A DNA stretch of 64,000 nt from Curvibacter sp. (GCA_020248905.1 JADCGR010000006.1:62001-126000), one strand, 5' to 3'. Counted from the stretch's first letter, positions 25,198 through 34,107 are shown. Numbers and translations: made by a program. The notes: a model not told the origin generated them from the letters alone.

Positions 25198-25237
25198 GCA
25201 GAAGAAAAGGCGACCCGTAGGTCGCCTTTTCTTCTGC
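25198..25237. terminator. Bidirectional terminator with an 18-bp perfect stem
   Basis: GCAGAAGAAAAGGCGACC, loop CGTA, then its exact reverse complement. The stem contains its own CTTTTCTTC tract on both strands. It lies between the convergent translational-machinery and FAH genes, so it should stop transcription from both sides. Confidence 0.88.
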
Positions 25238-25251
25238 GCCGTGGACTCAGC

Positions 25252-26262
25252 CTATGCCGCAAGTGACGCGATCTTCTGCTCGATGGCACCGAAGACCGAC
25301 TGGCCGTCGCGGCCCTTCATCTCGATGCGGATGGTGTCGCCGAACTTCATGTAGTCGGTCACGGGCTTGCCACCCTGGATGGTCTCGATGGCGCGTTTCT
25401 CAGCGATGCAGCTGTAGCCCTTGCTCCATTCCTTGTGGCCGTTCACCTCCGTGGCGCGGTTGCTGACCGTCCCCGATCCGATGATGCTGCCTGCGCGGAC
25501 GTTGCGCGTTTTCGCCAAATGCGCAATCAGCTGGCCGAAATGGAAGGTCATCTCTTCGCCAGCCTCGCACATGCCCACAGTACGGCCGTTCCAGGCGCTC
25601 TGCAGCGTGAGATGTACGCGCCCGCTGGCCCAGGCATCGCCAAGCTCGTCGGGAGTGACGGCCACCGGGCCGAAGGCCGTGGCGGGCTTGCTCTGCAGGA
25701 AACCAAAGCCCTTGGCCAATTCATCGGGGATGAGGTGACGCAGACTCACGTCGTTGGCGATCATGAGCAGGCGGATGCCATCAAGCGCCTGCTCGGGGCC
25801 GGCGCCCATGGGCACGTCGGCGGTGACCACGGCCACCTCGGCCTCAAAGTCGATGCCGTGCGCCTCGCTCACGCACACGACCGGATCGCGCGGGCCCAGG
25901 AAGTCGTCGCTGCCACCCTGGTACATCAGGGGCTCGGTGTAGTAATTGGCCGGCACCTCGGAGTTGCGCGCCAGGCGCACCAGCTCAACGTGATTGATGT
26001 AGGCCGAGCCATCGGCCCACTGGAAGGCGCGCGGCAGCGGTGCCATGCACATGGCGGGATCAAAGGGAAAGGCATGGCGCGCCTTGCCCTGATTGAGCGT
26101 GACGTAGAGATCCTCCAGCTGCGGGGAGAGGAAATTCCAGTCGTCCAGCACCTGCTGCAGATGCTGGGCGATGCCGGTCGCATAATGCGCCGTGCTCAGG
26201 TCGCGCGAGACGACGACCAGCTGGCCGTCACGCGAACCATCCTTGTAAGTGGCAAGCTTCAT
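25252..26262 (-). CDS. Fumarylacetoacetate hydrolase (FAH) family enzyme
   Basis: 336 aa. It starts MKLATYKDGSRDGQLVVVS and shows FEAEVAVVTADVP with metal-binding Glu, IANDVSLRHLI, GFLQSKPATAFGPVAVTPDE and RAGSIIGSGTVSNR, characteristic of the FAH fold with its extended N-terminal domain. It is likely a 2-oxo-acid C-C hydrolase of aromatic or carboxylate catabolism; the substrate is unknown. It is only distantly similar to the 293-aa FAH protein at 14626-15507. ATG 26262 is chosen over one 42 bp upstream on start-of-domain grounds. It is divergent from an IclR-type regulator. Confidence 0.87.
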   Translation of the reverse strand: MKLATYKDGSRDGQLVVVSRDLSTAHYATGIAQHLQQVLDDWNFLSPQLEDLYVTLNQGKARHAFPFDPAMCMAPLPRAFQWADGSAYINHVELVRLARNSEVPANYYTEPLMYQGGSDDFLGPRDPVVCVSEAHGIDFEAEVAVVTADVPMGAGPEQALDGIRLLMIANDVSLRHLIPDELAKGFGFLQSKPATAFGPVAVTPDELGDAWASGRVHLTLQSAWNGRTVGMCEAGEEMTFHFGQLIAHLAKTRNVRAGSIIGSGTVSNRATEVNGHKEWSKGYSCIAEKRAIETIQGGKPVTDYMKFGDTIRIEMKGRDGQSVFGAIEQKIASLAA

Positions 26263-26329
26263 CGAAACACTCGAATCACGTATGGTTGAATGGGTTTGAC
26301 CCATCGAAACGGGGCGTCCTCATTACATC

Positions 26330-26881
26330 ATGGGCAAGACACGCGCAGGCATCCGGTCGTTCGAGGTGGGCTATATGCTGCTGGAGGCACTGGCGCGCGC
26401 GCACGGCCCGCTGATGCTGCGCGACCTGGCCGCCGCAGCAGGCATGAGCGCGGCCAAGGCGTACCGCTACCTGGTGAGCTACCATCGCCTGGGTTTGGTG
26501 AGCCAGGATGCCGCCAGCGCACGCTACGACCCGGGACCGCCCGCCCTGCGAATGGGCTTGGCGGCCATCACCCGGCTGGACGCAGTGCGGCTGGCACGCC
26601 CGCGCAGCCTGGGCCGCAAGGACCTGCCACGCAACCAGTCCGAGCTGCAAACCCCGCTCACCGAGGTGCGACGCCATGGCATGGCGCGGGTGGCGGACAC
26701 GCCGCTGCCGGGCATCGCGGGCTTTTGCGGTTCCGTGTTCGGCTTCGACGACCACATGGCGCTTGGCATGGTCACCATGGGTTCGGTCGCAACGTTCGAC
26801 ACCGCATGGAACGGCAAGTTGGCCACCGCACTCGGCCTGGCAGCGCGCCAGCTGTCGCGGGATCTGGGCCACGCCGGGTAA
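26330..26881 (+). CDS. IclR-family regulator with a shortened effector domain
   Basis: 183 aa, against about 250-270 for the family. The winged helix is complete: SFEVGYMLLEALARAHGP, MLRDLAAAAGMSAAKAYRYL and YDPGPPALRMG. After LDAVRLARPRS the sequence jumps to LQTPLTEVRRHGMARVADTP, skipping roughly 75 residues that normally form the first half of the ligand-binding domain. The rest (PGIAGFCGSVFGFDDHMALG to ARQLSRDLG) is normal. One open frame runs throughout, so this is an in-frame deletion. DNA binding may persist without ligand response. It is divergent from the FAH gene and 2 bp from the DUF3108 gene. Confidence 0.8.
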   Translation: MGKTRAGIRSFEVGYMLLEALARAHGPLMLRDLAAAAGMSAAKAYRYLVSYHRLGLVSQDAASARYDPGPPALRMGLAAITRLDAVRLARPRSLGRKDLPRNQSELQTPLTEVRRHGMARVADTPLPGIAGFCGSVFGFDDHMALGMVTMGSVATFDTAWNGKLATALGLAARQLSRDLGHAG

Positions 26882-26883
26882 GC

Positions 26884-27948
26884 ATGCAGACCGAAAGCCC
26901 AAGCCGGCGCTCGTGGACGCCCGTCCATCCCGCACGCAGGCTCATGCTCTGCGCCCTTTTGGCGGTCGTACTGCATCTGCTCGTTGTTGCGAGCATCCGC
27001 CCCAGGCTGGGCTTCGAAGAGGGACGCCTGATCGCTCGGCCTTTGGTCTACAGCCTGCCCCCGGTCAAGGCACCGAGGGCATCAGACGCGCCACGGGTGC
27101 CGAACGCTGCGCCACGCCAGCAGCGTGCCGTCGAATCCTCGGTGCGCAGCGCGCTCACACGGCCGTCTGCTGAGCCGCAGGGGGAGCCCCAGCCGCCGCA
27201 GCCCGAACCGCCTGCTGCTACCCCGACGCCCGAAGCCAGCTCCAGCCCCTCCGCACCCGCCGAGTCGCCCCCTGTCGCGTCAGTACCCCAGGCGCCACCG
27301 GTTCATGCCCTGATTCCCGGCTCCTTGCGTTTGAAATACGACATCTTGGGCGAGGCACGCGGAGTGACCTACCATGCCGACGGTGAGCTGCTGTGGACAC
27401 ACGACGGGCGAGATTACGAGGCGCGACTGGAAGTCAAGGCCTTCCTGCTCGGCTCCCGCGTCCAGACGAGCCGCGGGCTTATCACCCCCGAGGGCCTGGA
27501 GCCGCTGCGCTTCGCAGATCGGGCCCGCCGCGAGCGCAGCGTGGAGCTGGACCACGGTGGCGGATGGGCGCGCTTCAGCGAGGGTGCGGCTGCCGCGCCG
27601 CTGCGGGCAGGCGCACAAGACCCTTTGAGCATCTTCATACAGTTGGCCAGCCTGCTGGCCAGTGACCCGGACCGCTATCGGCCCGGCAGCGAACTGGAGC
27701 TACAGACCGTGGGCCTGCGCGACGCCAAACTCTGGCGTTTTATCGTCGAAGGGCCCCAGACCCTGAATCTGCCCATCGGCGAAGTCGTCGCCCAGAAGCT
27801 CACCCGACAGGTCGCACCCGGCCAGGACGAGCTGCGTGTGGAAGTCTGGTTTGCGCCCTCCTTCGGCTGGCTGCCCGCGCGCCTGCGGCTCTCGCAACCC
27901 AACGGGGACTACATTGACCAACAGTGGCGGGGCACAGCTCCTCCTTGA
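26884..27948 (+). CDS. DUF3108 domain-containing protein with TonB-like Pro-rich linker
   Basis: 354 aa. An N-terminal membrane anchor (about 20-37, LMLCALLAVVLHLLVVASI) precedes a Pro/Ala/Glu-rich linker (about 55-140), then the DUF3108 domain beginning LRLKYDILGEARGVTYHADG-like at about 150. Key stretches are YEARLEVKAFLLGSRVQTSRG and EVWFAPSFGWLPARLRLSQ. The domain is probably periplasmic beta-sheet; function unknown. The ATG comes 2 bp after the IclR stop, so it may be co-transcribed, although the topics are unrelated. Confidence 0.82.
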   Translation: MQTESPSRRSWTPVHPARRLMLCALLAVVLHLLVVASIRPRLGFEEGRLIARPLVYSLPPVKAPRASDAPRVPNAAPRQQRAVESSVRSALTRPSAEPQGEPQPPQPEPPAATPTPEASSSPSAPAESPPVASVPQAPPVHALIPGSLRLKYDILGEARGVTYHADGELLWTHDGRDYEARLEVKAFLLGSRVQTSRGLITPEGLEPLRFADRARRERSVELDHGGGWARFSEGAAAAPLRAGAQDPLSIFIQLASLLASDPDRYRPGSELELQTVGLRDAKLWRFIVEGPQTLNLPIGEVVAQKLTRQVAPGQDELRVEVWFAPSFGWLPARLRLSQPNGDYIDQQWRGTAPP

Positions 27949-28029
27949 GCGCAGGGCCGGGGCACAGGCCCGGGCTTGAAGCGGCTGCGTCCAACCCCAA
28001 TTACTGGGGGTCGTATCTGAGACTGATCC

Positions 28030-28317
28030 ATGCACACGCTGTACAACTCCGAAACCTTCCTCGTGAACCATCTTCTGGCCTTTCCCGAAGGCCAGACGAA
28101 ATGCGCGGATATGCCCGACCAGCCGGTGCTGCTGCGTCACGGCTTTGAGATTGTGGACAAGCGCTCTGGCAAGGAGGTCTACCTCGACGGCTCCTGGGCC
28201 GAGATCTTCCAGCAGCGCCTCCTCCAATGGCAGCAGAACCAGCCTTCACAGGAGGAAGTGGAAGACACGCTCGCGCAATACGCCGAGCTGGCCCAGACAC
28301 CTGTCTGCGTGCACTGA
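28030..28317 (+). CDS. DUF3567 family protein
   Basis: 95 aa, cytoplasmic, no signal or helix. It matches the small betaproteobacterial DUF3567 family: an N-terminal LYNSETFLVNHL-type strand, then LLRHGFEIVDKRSGKEVYLDG and a helical C-terminus with EEVEDTLAQYAELAQTPV. Function is unknown. It is preceded by an 81-bp gap from the DUF3108 gene and followed by a hairpin with a T-rich tail. Confidence 0.78.
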   Translation: MHTLYNSETFLVNHLLAFPEGQTKCADMPDQPVLLRHGFEIVDKRSGKEVYLDGSWAEIFQQRLLQWQQNQPSQEEVEDTLAQYAELAQTPVCVH

Positions 28318-28380
28318 CCCGGCGGGGGTGCCAGCGTGAATGAGCGGACGCGGCGCGGGCTGTCGGCACTGGCGTAGCTA

Positions 28381-28411
28381 AAACCCTACTTCTTGCAACA
28401 AAGGGGTTTTG
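28381..28411 (+). terminator. Possible terminator after the DUF3567 gene
   Basis: AAAACCC at 28381-28387 pairs with GGGTTTT at 28405-28411 across a 17-base loop. The stem is short and the loop long, so this is a weak prediction. Confidence 0.35.
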
Positions 28412-28450
28412 CCTTGAGCCTATTTCTATCGTCCCCCTGGAGAACGCCCG

Positions 28451-29605
28451 ATGGACTTGGCATACCTATTTCGCCCGCTGCGCTTCGCTTTTGCCAACGT
28501 GATGCTGCTGGCTTGCGCCGACGCAGTGCTTGCGCAAAGCGTCACTCCCCGGCAGATCCTGATTGGCCAGAACATCACACTGCAAGGCGGCAAAAACGCA
28601 TACGGCGTCGCTGTGATGGATGGCATAGACACTTACCTGAAGGAGGCCAACGCCAAGGGTGGCGTGAACGGCCGCCAGGTCGTGGTCAAGACGCTCGACG
28701 ATGAAAACAATAGCAACCGGGCCGAGGCCAATGCGCGCACGCTGATCGAGCAAGACAAAGTCTTTCTTCTGTTCGGCTCCATTGAAGGCGGGCCCTCAAC
28801 GGCAGTGATGAAGGTCAGCAATGAACTGCAGGTGCCGTTCTTCGGACCCATGGCCGGCTCGCCCACGCTGCGGCGCCCCTACCAGCCTCTGGTCTTCCCC
28901 GTGCGGGCCGAGCATCGCGAGGAATTCCGCGTGCTTCTGGAGTATCTGCGCAGCACTGGCGGCAAGCGCGTGGCCTTCTTCCGCGCCGACTCCGAGGTCG
29001 GTTTGCTGCATCTTGAGAACTTCAAGAAGATCTGCCAGGAGCTGGGCCTGGAACTGGTGCTGGACCTGCACTTCAAGTCTGACATCAGCGACGCCCAGCT
29101 CGCCGCCATGGCCGGGCGCATTGCCGCAGCCGATCTGCAGGGCGTCATCAACCACGGCAGCTCGGGGCTGTACGAAAAACTGATCCGGCAAGTGCGCGCC
29201 CTGGGCAGCCCCACCCCCTTCTTGGCCGTCAATTCGGGCTCGACCCAGCTCGCCCGCCAGCTGGGCCCGTTGGCCCACGGCCTGCTCTTCGCGCAGGTGG
29301 TGCCCAGCCCCTGGGAGCGCAGGACCGAACTCGCGCGCGAGTACCAGGAGGCCTTCAGGCGACACAAGCCCGGCATCGATTTTTCCTACGGCAGCCTTGA
29401 GGGCTACATGACCGCCAAGGCGCTCGTGGCCGCCTTGCGGCTGGCTGGCCCCAACCCCACCCGCGAGAGCTTCGTGCAGGGCCTGCACAAGGCCGGTGGG
29501 CTAGACATCAATGGCCTGCGTCCGATCTACCTGAACGGCGACCACGCAGGCCTCAAGCTGGTGGACCTGGCGATCTACACCCGCGACAACCGCTTCCGAC
29601 ACTAA
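28451..29605 (+). CDS. Branched-chain-type ABC transporter substrate-binding protein (Peripla_BP_6)
   Basis: 384 aa. A signal peptide ends near VLAQS. The mature periplasmic binding protein has ILIGQNITLQGGKNAYG, GIDTYLKEANAKGGVNGR, TLIEQDKVFLLFGSIEGG and FSYGSLEGYMTAKALVAAL, typical of LivK-like type I folds. No permease or ATPase gene is nearby, so this is an orphan receptor that may share a transporter elsewhere or serve sensing. The ligand cannot be read from sequence. It is convergent with the AbrB-type gene, 13 bp apart. Confidence 0.87.
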   Translation: MDLAYLFRPLRFAFANVMLLACADAVLAQSVTPRQILIGQNITLQGGKNAYGVAVMDGIDTYLKEANAKGGVNGRQVVVKTLDDENNSNRAEANARTLIEQDKVFLLFGSIEGGPSTAVMKVSNELQVPFFGPMAGSPTLRRPYQPLVFPVRAEHREEFRVLLEYLRSTGGKRVAFFRADSEVGLLHLENFKKICQELGLELVLDLHFKSDISDAQLAAMAGRIAAADLQGVINHGSSGLYEKLIRQVRALGSPTPFLAVNSGSTQLARQLGPLAHGLLFAQVVPSPWERRTELAREYQEAFRRHKPGIDFSYGSLEGYMTAKALVAALRLAGPNPTRESFVQGLHKAGGLDINGLRPIYLNGDHAGLKLVDLAIYTRDNRFRH

Positions 29606-29618
29606 GCGCCCTGCGGCC

Positions 29619-30668
29619 TCAGCGGGGCCGCCCCTGCAGCCACCGAAACAGTGGCGCGATGAGCAGCAGCACCGCAAACAGCCGGCAAATCTGGAAGACC
29701 GTCACCACCGGCGCGCCCAGTTGCAACACCTTGGCCGTGATGGCCATCTCGGCAATGCCGCCGGGGGCCGTACCCAGCAGCATCGTGGCCGGGTGCAGGC
29801 TGGTGCCCTGTGCCAGCAGCCAGCCAAAACCCGCGCTCAGCAGGATCATCACCAGGCTGCCCAGCGCCACAGCCCCGAGCCAGCGCGGCGCCGTGTGCAC
29901 AAAGGCCGGCGTGAAACGCACGCCCAGGCTGACCCCGATGACGAGCTGGGCGGCATTGGACAAGCCGCCCGGCACGCCCGAGAGCTCGGCGCCTGCGAGC
30001 GTGAGCACCATGGCCACGGCCATGGGCCCCAGAAACCAGGGGTTCGCACGTCCCAGCCGCTGCAGCAGCCAAGCACCGGCTGCACCCGCGAGCGCCAGCA
30101 CCAGCAGGCCGCCCGGGTGGAAGTCCTGCGTGGCCATGCCTGGGCCCTGCAGGCCATGCACGCCGCTGAACTGCAAGGCAAAAGGAATCAGCACCGCGAC
30201 GATGAGCACGCGCAGGCTGTGCGCAGCGGCCACAAGGTCGGTGCGCGCGCCGGCACGTTCGGCCAGCAGCGTCATCTCCGAAGCCGCGCCGATGGCGCTC
30301 GCAAACCAGGTGGTGGCGCGGTTCACGCCGGGCAGATGGCCGTGGGTGCGCTGCAGCCAGAGGCTGAACAGCGCGCCCATCAAAAGCGCCCAGGCCACGC
30401 CCAGCAGCACTGCCCACCACAGGCTGAGCACCAGGGCGCCAACCTGGGGCGTGAAGTGCAGGCCCAGCGCCAGACCAATCGTGCACTGGCCGGCATTGCG
30501 CAGTGGCGCAGCACTCGCTGTGGGTGCTCGCAGCATCGACGCCAGGGCCGTGGCCAGCAGCGGGCCAATGAACCAGGGCAGCGCAAGCCGCAGGACCACG
30601 CAGAGCCAGGCAGCTCCCAGCGCCAGCAGCAGGGTGAGAGCGCAACGCAGGAGCGGTCGGGAGGTCAT
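29619..30668 (-). CDS. AbrB-family (TIGR03082-like) integral membrane protein
   Basis: About 349 aa. Two similar halves of about five helices each start with PWFIGPLLATALASML and ANPWFLGPMAVAMVLTLAG, followed by GQCTIGLALGLHFTPQ and AQLVIGVSLGVRFTPAF. This duplicated pattern is the membrane family often mis-called ammonia monooxygenase or AbrB transcriptional regulator; it is not a DNA-binding protein. It is probably a transporter. ATG 30668 is divergent from cutA, 50 bp away. Confidence 0.85.
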   Translation of the reverse strand: MTSRPLLRCALTLLLALGAAWLCVVLRLALPWFIGPLLATALASMLRAPTASAAPLRNAGQCTIGLALGLHFTPQVGALVLSLWWAVLLGVAWALLMGALFSLWLQRTHGHLPGVNRATTWFASAIGAASEMTLLAERAGARTDLVAAAHSLRVLIVAVLIPFALQFSGVHGLQGPGMATQDFHPGGLLVLALAGAAGAWLLQRLGRANPWFLGPMAVAMVLTLAGAELSGVPGGLSNAAQLVIGVSLGVRFTPAFVHTAPRWLGAVALGSLVMILLSAGFGWLLAQGTSLHPATMLLGTAPGGIAEMAITAKVLQLGAPVVTVFQICRLFAVLLLIAPLFRWLQGRPR

Positions 30669-30718
30669 GAATGGACGCGAGTTTGCGCGTAGTATCGCCG
30701 CAGGCAAGGAGACCAGAA

Positions 30719-31051
30719 ATGCAGGCAGACACCCCTGAACTCTGCGTGGTCCAGACCACGCTGGCCACCGAAGCACAGGCCGCCGAGCTGGCACGCGCCG
30801 TGGTACGGGCGCGGTTAGGAGCCTGCGTGCAGATGCAGGCCATCCGCAGCGTCTACGTCTGGCAGGAGCAGGTGCGCAACGAGCCCGAGTGGCTGCTCAG
30901 CATCAAGACCCGCCGCACGCGCTACCCGCAGCTACAAGCCTGGCTGCGCGAGCACCATCCTTACGACACCCCGGAGATCGTCTGCCTGCCCGTTCACCAG
31001 GCCAGCCCCGATTACGCGACCTGGGTGGCGACGAACACGGGCGAGGCTTGA
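30719..31051 (+). CDS. cutA: CutA-type divalent cation tolerance protein
   Basis: 110 aa, the standard length. It has CVVQTTLATEAQAAELARAVV, GACVQMQAIRSVYVWQ, EWLLSIKTRRTRYPQLQAWL and the C-terminal HHPYDTPEIVCLPVHQASPDY, the family's signature. CutA forms a stable ferredoxin-like trimer and has been linked to copper tolerance, although its true function is debated. ATG 30719 follows AAGGAG. The stop is 4 bp from the convergent aminotransferase stop. Confidence 0.93.
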   Translation: MQADTPELCVVQTTLATEAQAAELARAVVRARLGACVQMQAIRSVYVWQEQVRNEPEWLLSIKTRRTRYPQLQAWLREHHPYDTPEIVCLPVHQASPDYATWVATNTGEA

Positions 31052-31055
31052 AGGC

Positions 31056-32396
31056 TCAGGCCAGTCGCCGCAGCGCCGTGGCCACGGCATCGACCATCTG
31101 CGCGATCTGCTGGGGCTCGACCACATAGGCCGGTGCCAGCACGATGCTCTCGCCCGCCGCGCGGACCAACACCCCTTGCCGCAAGCAGTCAAGGAAGACC
31201 TCATAGGCGCGCTGGCCCGGCAAACCCGCTCGACTCTCCAGCTCAATTGCCGTGGCCAGGCCCAGGCTGCGCAGGCTGACCACATGCGGCAGGCCCCTGA
31301 GCGCGCCATGCGCAACATCCCCCAGCACCTGGCCCATGCGGCCCGCACGGGCGAACAGGTCCTCGTCACGCATCAGGTCCAGCGTGGCGACCGCAGCGGC
31401 GCAGGCCACGGGATGGCCCGAGTAGGTGTAGCCGTGGAAGAACTCAATCTGGTGCGCCGGGCTGTCGCGATGCGCGTCCATCACCGCGTCAAAAATGCCC
31501 TGGCGACACAGCACGCCACCGAGCGGGATGACGCCGTTGGTCACGCACTTGGCGAAGGTGAGCAGGTCCGGCACCACGCCGTAGTAATCGGCACCGAAGG
31601 GCGTGCCCAGGCGGCCGAAACCGGTGATGACCTCGTCGAAGATCAGCAGGATGCCGTGGCGGTCGCAGATCTCGCGCAGGCGCTTGAGGTAGCCCTGCGG
31701 CGGCACGTACCAGCCCGCGCTGCCCGCCACGGGCTCGACGATGACCGCCGCCACATTGGAAGGGTCGTGCAGGGGCAGGATGCGCTGCTCCAGCTCCAGC
31801 AGCAGGTCCTCGTCCCACACCGGCTCCACACCGTTGTAGAAGGCATGCTTCACCGGGTCGTGGATGAAGCGCAGATGGTCCACGCGCGGAAGCATCGCGC
31901 CGGAGAAGGTCTTGCGGTTGGCCGGGATGCCGCCCACGCTGATGCCGCCAAAGCCCACGCCGTGGTAACCGCGCTCGCGGCCGATGAAGACGGTGCGCTG
32001 CGCCTGGCCGCGCGCGCGGTGGTAGGCCAGCGCCACCTTGAGCGCCGTGTCCACGGCCTCGCTGCCCGAGCTGCAGAACAGCACCTTGCCCAGGTCGCCC
32101 GGCGCCAGCGCGGCAATGCGCTCGGCCGCCTCAAACGATCGGTCGTTGCCGCTCTGGAAGGCGGTGGCGTAGTCCAGCGTGTCGAGCTGGCGCGCGATGG
32201 CCTCGTTGATCTCGCGCCGCTTGTGGCCGGCGCCCACGCACCAGAGGCTGGAGATGCCGTCGAGCACGCGGCGGCCGTCGTGAGTGGTGAAGTGCATGCC
32301 CTCGGCGGCCACGAACACGCGCGGATCGAGGGCAAAGCTGCGGTTGGGCGTGAAAGGCAGCCACTGGGACTGCAGGGATGGGTCAGGGCGGGCCAT
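31056..32396 (-). CDS. Class III aminotransferase, beta-alanine:pyruvate (omega-amino acid) type
   Basis: 446 aa PLP-dependent enzyme. Features: SLWCVGAGHKRREINEAI, CSSGSEAVDTALKVALAYHR, RERGYHGVGFGGISVGG, the cofactor Asp in LLIFDEVITGFGRLG, and the Schiff-base Lys in LLTFAKCVTNGVIPLGG. This pattern fits omega-amino acid:pyruvate aminotransferases, which deaminate beta-alanine and similar compounds. ATG 32396 starts MARPDPSLQSQWLPFTPNRS. It is divergent from purU (94 bp) and convergent with cutA. Confidence 0.88.
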   Translation of the reverse strand: MARPDPSLQSQWLPFTPNRSFALDPRVFVAAEGMHFTTHDGRRVLDGISSLWCVGAGHKRREINEAIARQLDTLDYATAFQSGNDRSFEAAERIAALAPGDLGKVLFCSSGSEAVDTALKVALAYHRARGQAQRTVFIGRERGYHGVGFGGISVGGIPANRKTFSGAMLPRVDHLRFIHDPVKHAFYNGVEPVWDEDLLLELEQRILPLHDPSNVAAVIVEPVAGSAGWYVPPQGYLKRLREICDRHGILLIFDEVITGFGRLGTPFGADYYGVVPDLLTFAKCVTNGVIPLGGVLCRQGIFDAVMDAHRDSPAHQIEFFHGYTYSGHPVACAAAVATLDLMRDEDLFARAGRMGQVLGDVAHGALRGLPHVVSLRSLGLATAIELESRAGLPGQRAYEVFLDCLRQGVLVRAAGESIVLAPAYVVEPQQIAQMVDAVATALRRLA

Positions 32397-32490
32397 GCAA
32401 GCCGTCTCCGGGAAATTGCGACAATTGTGGGCCACGGCCGCCAAAAGCGGGCCGTGCCAACGACCACCTCATCCTGCCACAAGGGTTTCC

Positions 32491-33339
32491 ATGAGCCAAG
32501 CCTATATCCTCAACTTCTCCTGCCCGGACCGACTGGGCCTCGTGCATGCCGTCTCCGGCTTTCTACTGGAGCGCGGCGGCAACATCGAAGAAGCCGCCCA
32601 GTACAACGACCACGCGACCGGCCTCTTCTTCATGCGCGTGCAGTTCTCCTGCGGCCAGGTGACCCATGAAGACCTGCAGGTGCAGCTCAAACTCTTCGCC
32701 GAGCCCTACAGCATGCAGTGGACGCTGAACCCGGCGGACCAGGCCATGCGCACCGTGCTCTTCGTCAGCAAGGAAGGCCACTGCCTCAACGACCTGCTGT
32801 TCCGCTGGAAGATCGGCCTGCTGCCCATCGACATCCGCGCCATCGTCTCCAACCACCGCGACTTCTACCAGCTGGCCGCGAGCTACAACGTGCCCTTCCA
32901 TCACATCCCGGTCACGGCCGCCACCAAGCCCCAGGCGGAAGCCAAGCAGTTTGAGGTGGTGCAGGCCGAAGGCGCCGAACTCGTGGTGCTGGCGCGCTAC
33001 ATGCAGGTGCTGAGCGACGACCTGTGCCGCAAACTCAGTGGCAAGGCCATCAACATCCACCACAGCTTCCTGCCCAGCTTCAAGGGTGCCAAGCCCTATT
33101 ACCAGGCCCACGACCGCGGCGTGAAGCTCATCGGCGCAACCGCCCACTACGTGACGGCCGACCTGGACGAAGGCCCGATCATCGAACAGGACGTGGCCCG
33201 CGTGGACCACAGCAAGACCGTGGAAGACCTCACGGCCATCGGGCGCGACACCGAAAGCCAGGTGCTGGCACGTGCGGTGAAGTGGCACAGCGAGCACCGC
33301 GTGCTGCTCAACGGGCACAAGACGGTGATCTTCAAGTAA
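32491..33339 (+). CDS. purU: Formyltetrahydrofolate deformylase
   Basis: 282 aa. The N-terminal ACT domain (ILNFSCPDRLGLVHAVSGFL) is followed by a formyltransferase-like hydrolase domain with RAIVSNHRDF, VPFHHIPV, LVVLARYMQVLSD, INIHHSFLPSFKGAKPY (active His) and DLDEGPIIEQDVARVDH (active Asp). PurU hydrolyses 10-formyl-THF to THF plus formate, balancing the one-carbon pool. A strong terminator follows. Confidence 0.95.
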   Translation: MSQAYILNFSCPDRLGLVHAVSGFLLERGGNIEEAAQYNDHATGLFFMRVQFSCGQVTHEDLQVQLKLFAEPYSMQWTLNPADQAMRTVLFVSKEGHCLNDLLFRWKIGLLPIDIRAIVSNHRDFYQLAASYNVPFHHIPVTAATKPQAEAKQFEVVQAEGAELVVLARYMQVLSDDLCRKLSGKAINIHHSFLPSFKGAKPYYQAHDRGVKLIGATAHYVTADLDEGPIIEQDVARVDHSKTVEDLTAIGRDTESQVLARAVKWHSEHRVLLNGHKTVIFK

Positions 33340-33358
33340 GCCGTTCACGCCACCCATC

Positions 33359-33394
33359 AACCGCCCCGGCTCGCAGGAGCCGCGGCGGTTTTTT
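33359..33394 (+). terminator. Rho-independent terminator of purU
   Basis: AACCGCC-C-CGGCTC, loop GCAG, GAGCCG-C-GGCGGTT followed by TTTT; the stem has one internal C/C mismatch. It begins 19 bp after the purU stop codon. Confidence 0.9.
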
Positions 33395-33447
33395 CATGGG
33401 CGTGTGCCAGGCCTCCCGAGGAGCAGCGACGGGAGCAGAATCTGCGT

Positions 33448-34107
33448 ATGAAACGACGTACCGTCATCCTTGCTGACGCCACCGGTCTGGTTGGCCAGCA
33501 CATCCTCAAAGGCCTGCTGGCCGACCCTAGCGTGAGCGCGGTGCACAGCCTGGGGCGCCGCGCGCCAGCCACGCAGCACCCCAAGCTGACGGCCCACATC
33601 GTCGACTTCGCCGCCCTGCCGCCGCTGCCGCCCGCCGACGAGCTGTACCTGGCGCTGGGCACCACGATCAAGGTTGCCGGCACCCCGGCCGCCTTCCGCG
33701 CGATCGACTACGACGCCAACCTGAACGTGGCGAAAGCGGCGATGGCCGCCGGCGTGAAGAAAGTGGGGCTGGTGAGCGCGATGGGTGCCGACCCCCGCTC
33801 CCGGATTTTTTACAACCGCGTCAAGGGCGAGCTGGAAGAGGCCCTGACGCAACTGACTTTCGAAGGCCTCGTCATCGCCCGCCCCTCGCTGCTGGTCGGC
33901 AACCGGGAGGTCCTGGGGCAGCCCAATCGGGCTGGTGAAATGATCGGAGAGGTGATGGCCCGGGTGCTGGGTTTCCTCATCCCGGCCAACTACAAACCCA
34001 TTGAGGCATCCGCTCTCGCACAGGCTTTGCTCGCGGCGGCCCCGACTACCAGAACTCGCACCGTTCTGCCCTGTGGTGTGATGCGGCGCGGCGATATTCG
34101 CCCATGA
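33448..34107 (+). CDS. NAD(P)-binding atypical short-chain reductase / epimerase-like protein
   Basis: 219 aa Rossmann-fold protein. It starts RTVILADATGLVGQHILKGL; the usual first Gly of the dinucleotide motif region (GATGxxG) is Asp here, which could weaken cofactor binding. Other marks: DELYLALGTT, DYDANLNVAKAAMAAGVKK, LVSAMGAD and FYNRVKGELEEAL with a lone Lys, and IARPSLLVGNRE. This matches the small SDR_a5/HTATIP2-like group of unknown substrate. It is convergent with the 527-aa gene, 11 bp apart, at the edge of the low-GC region. Confidence 0.83.
   Translation: MKRRTVILADATGLVGQHILKGLLADPSVSAVHSLGRRAPATQHPKLTAHIVDFAALPPLPPADELYLALGTTIKVAGTPAAFRAIDYDANLNVAKAAMAAGVKKVGLVSAMGADPRSRIFYNRVKGELEEALTQLTFEGLVIARPSLLVGNREVLGQPNRAGEMIGEVMARVLGFLIPANYKPIEASALAQALLAAAPTTRTRTVLPCGVMRRGDIRP

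Noticed and set aside
26290..27948. 552-aa version of the DUF3108 protein
   Set aside because: Its first 198 residues are an out-of-frame reading of the IclR gene; ATG 26884 starts the membrane anchor.
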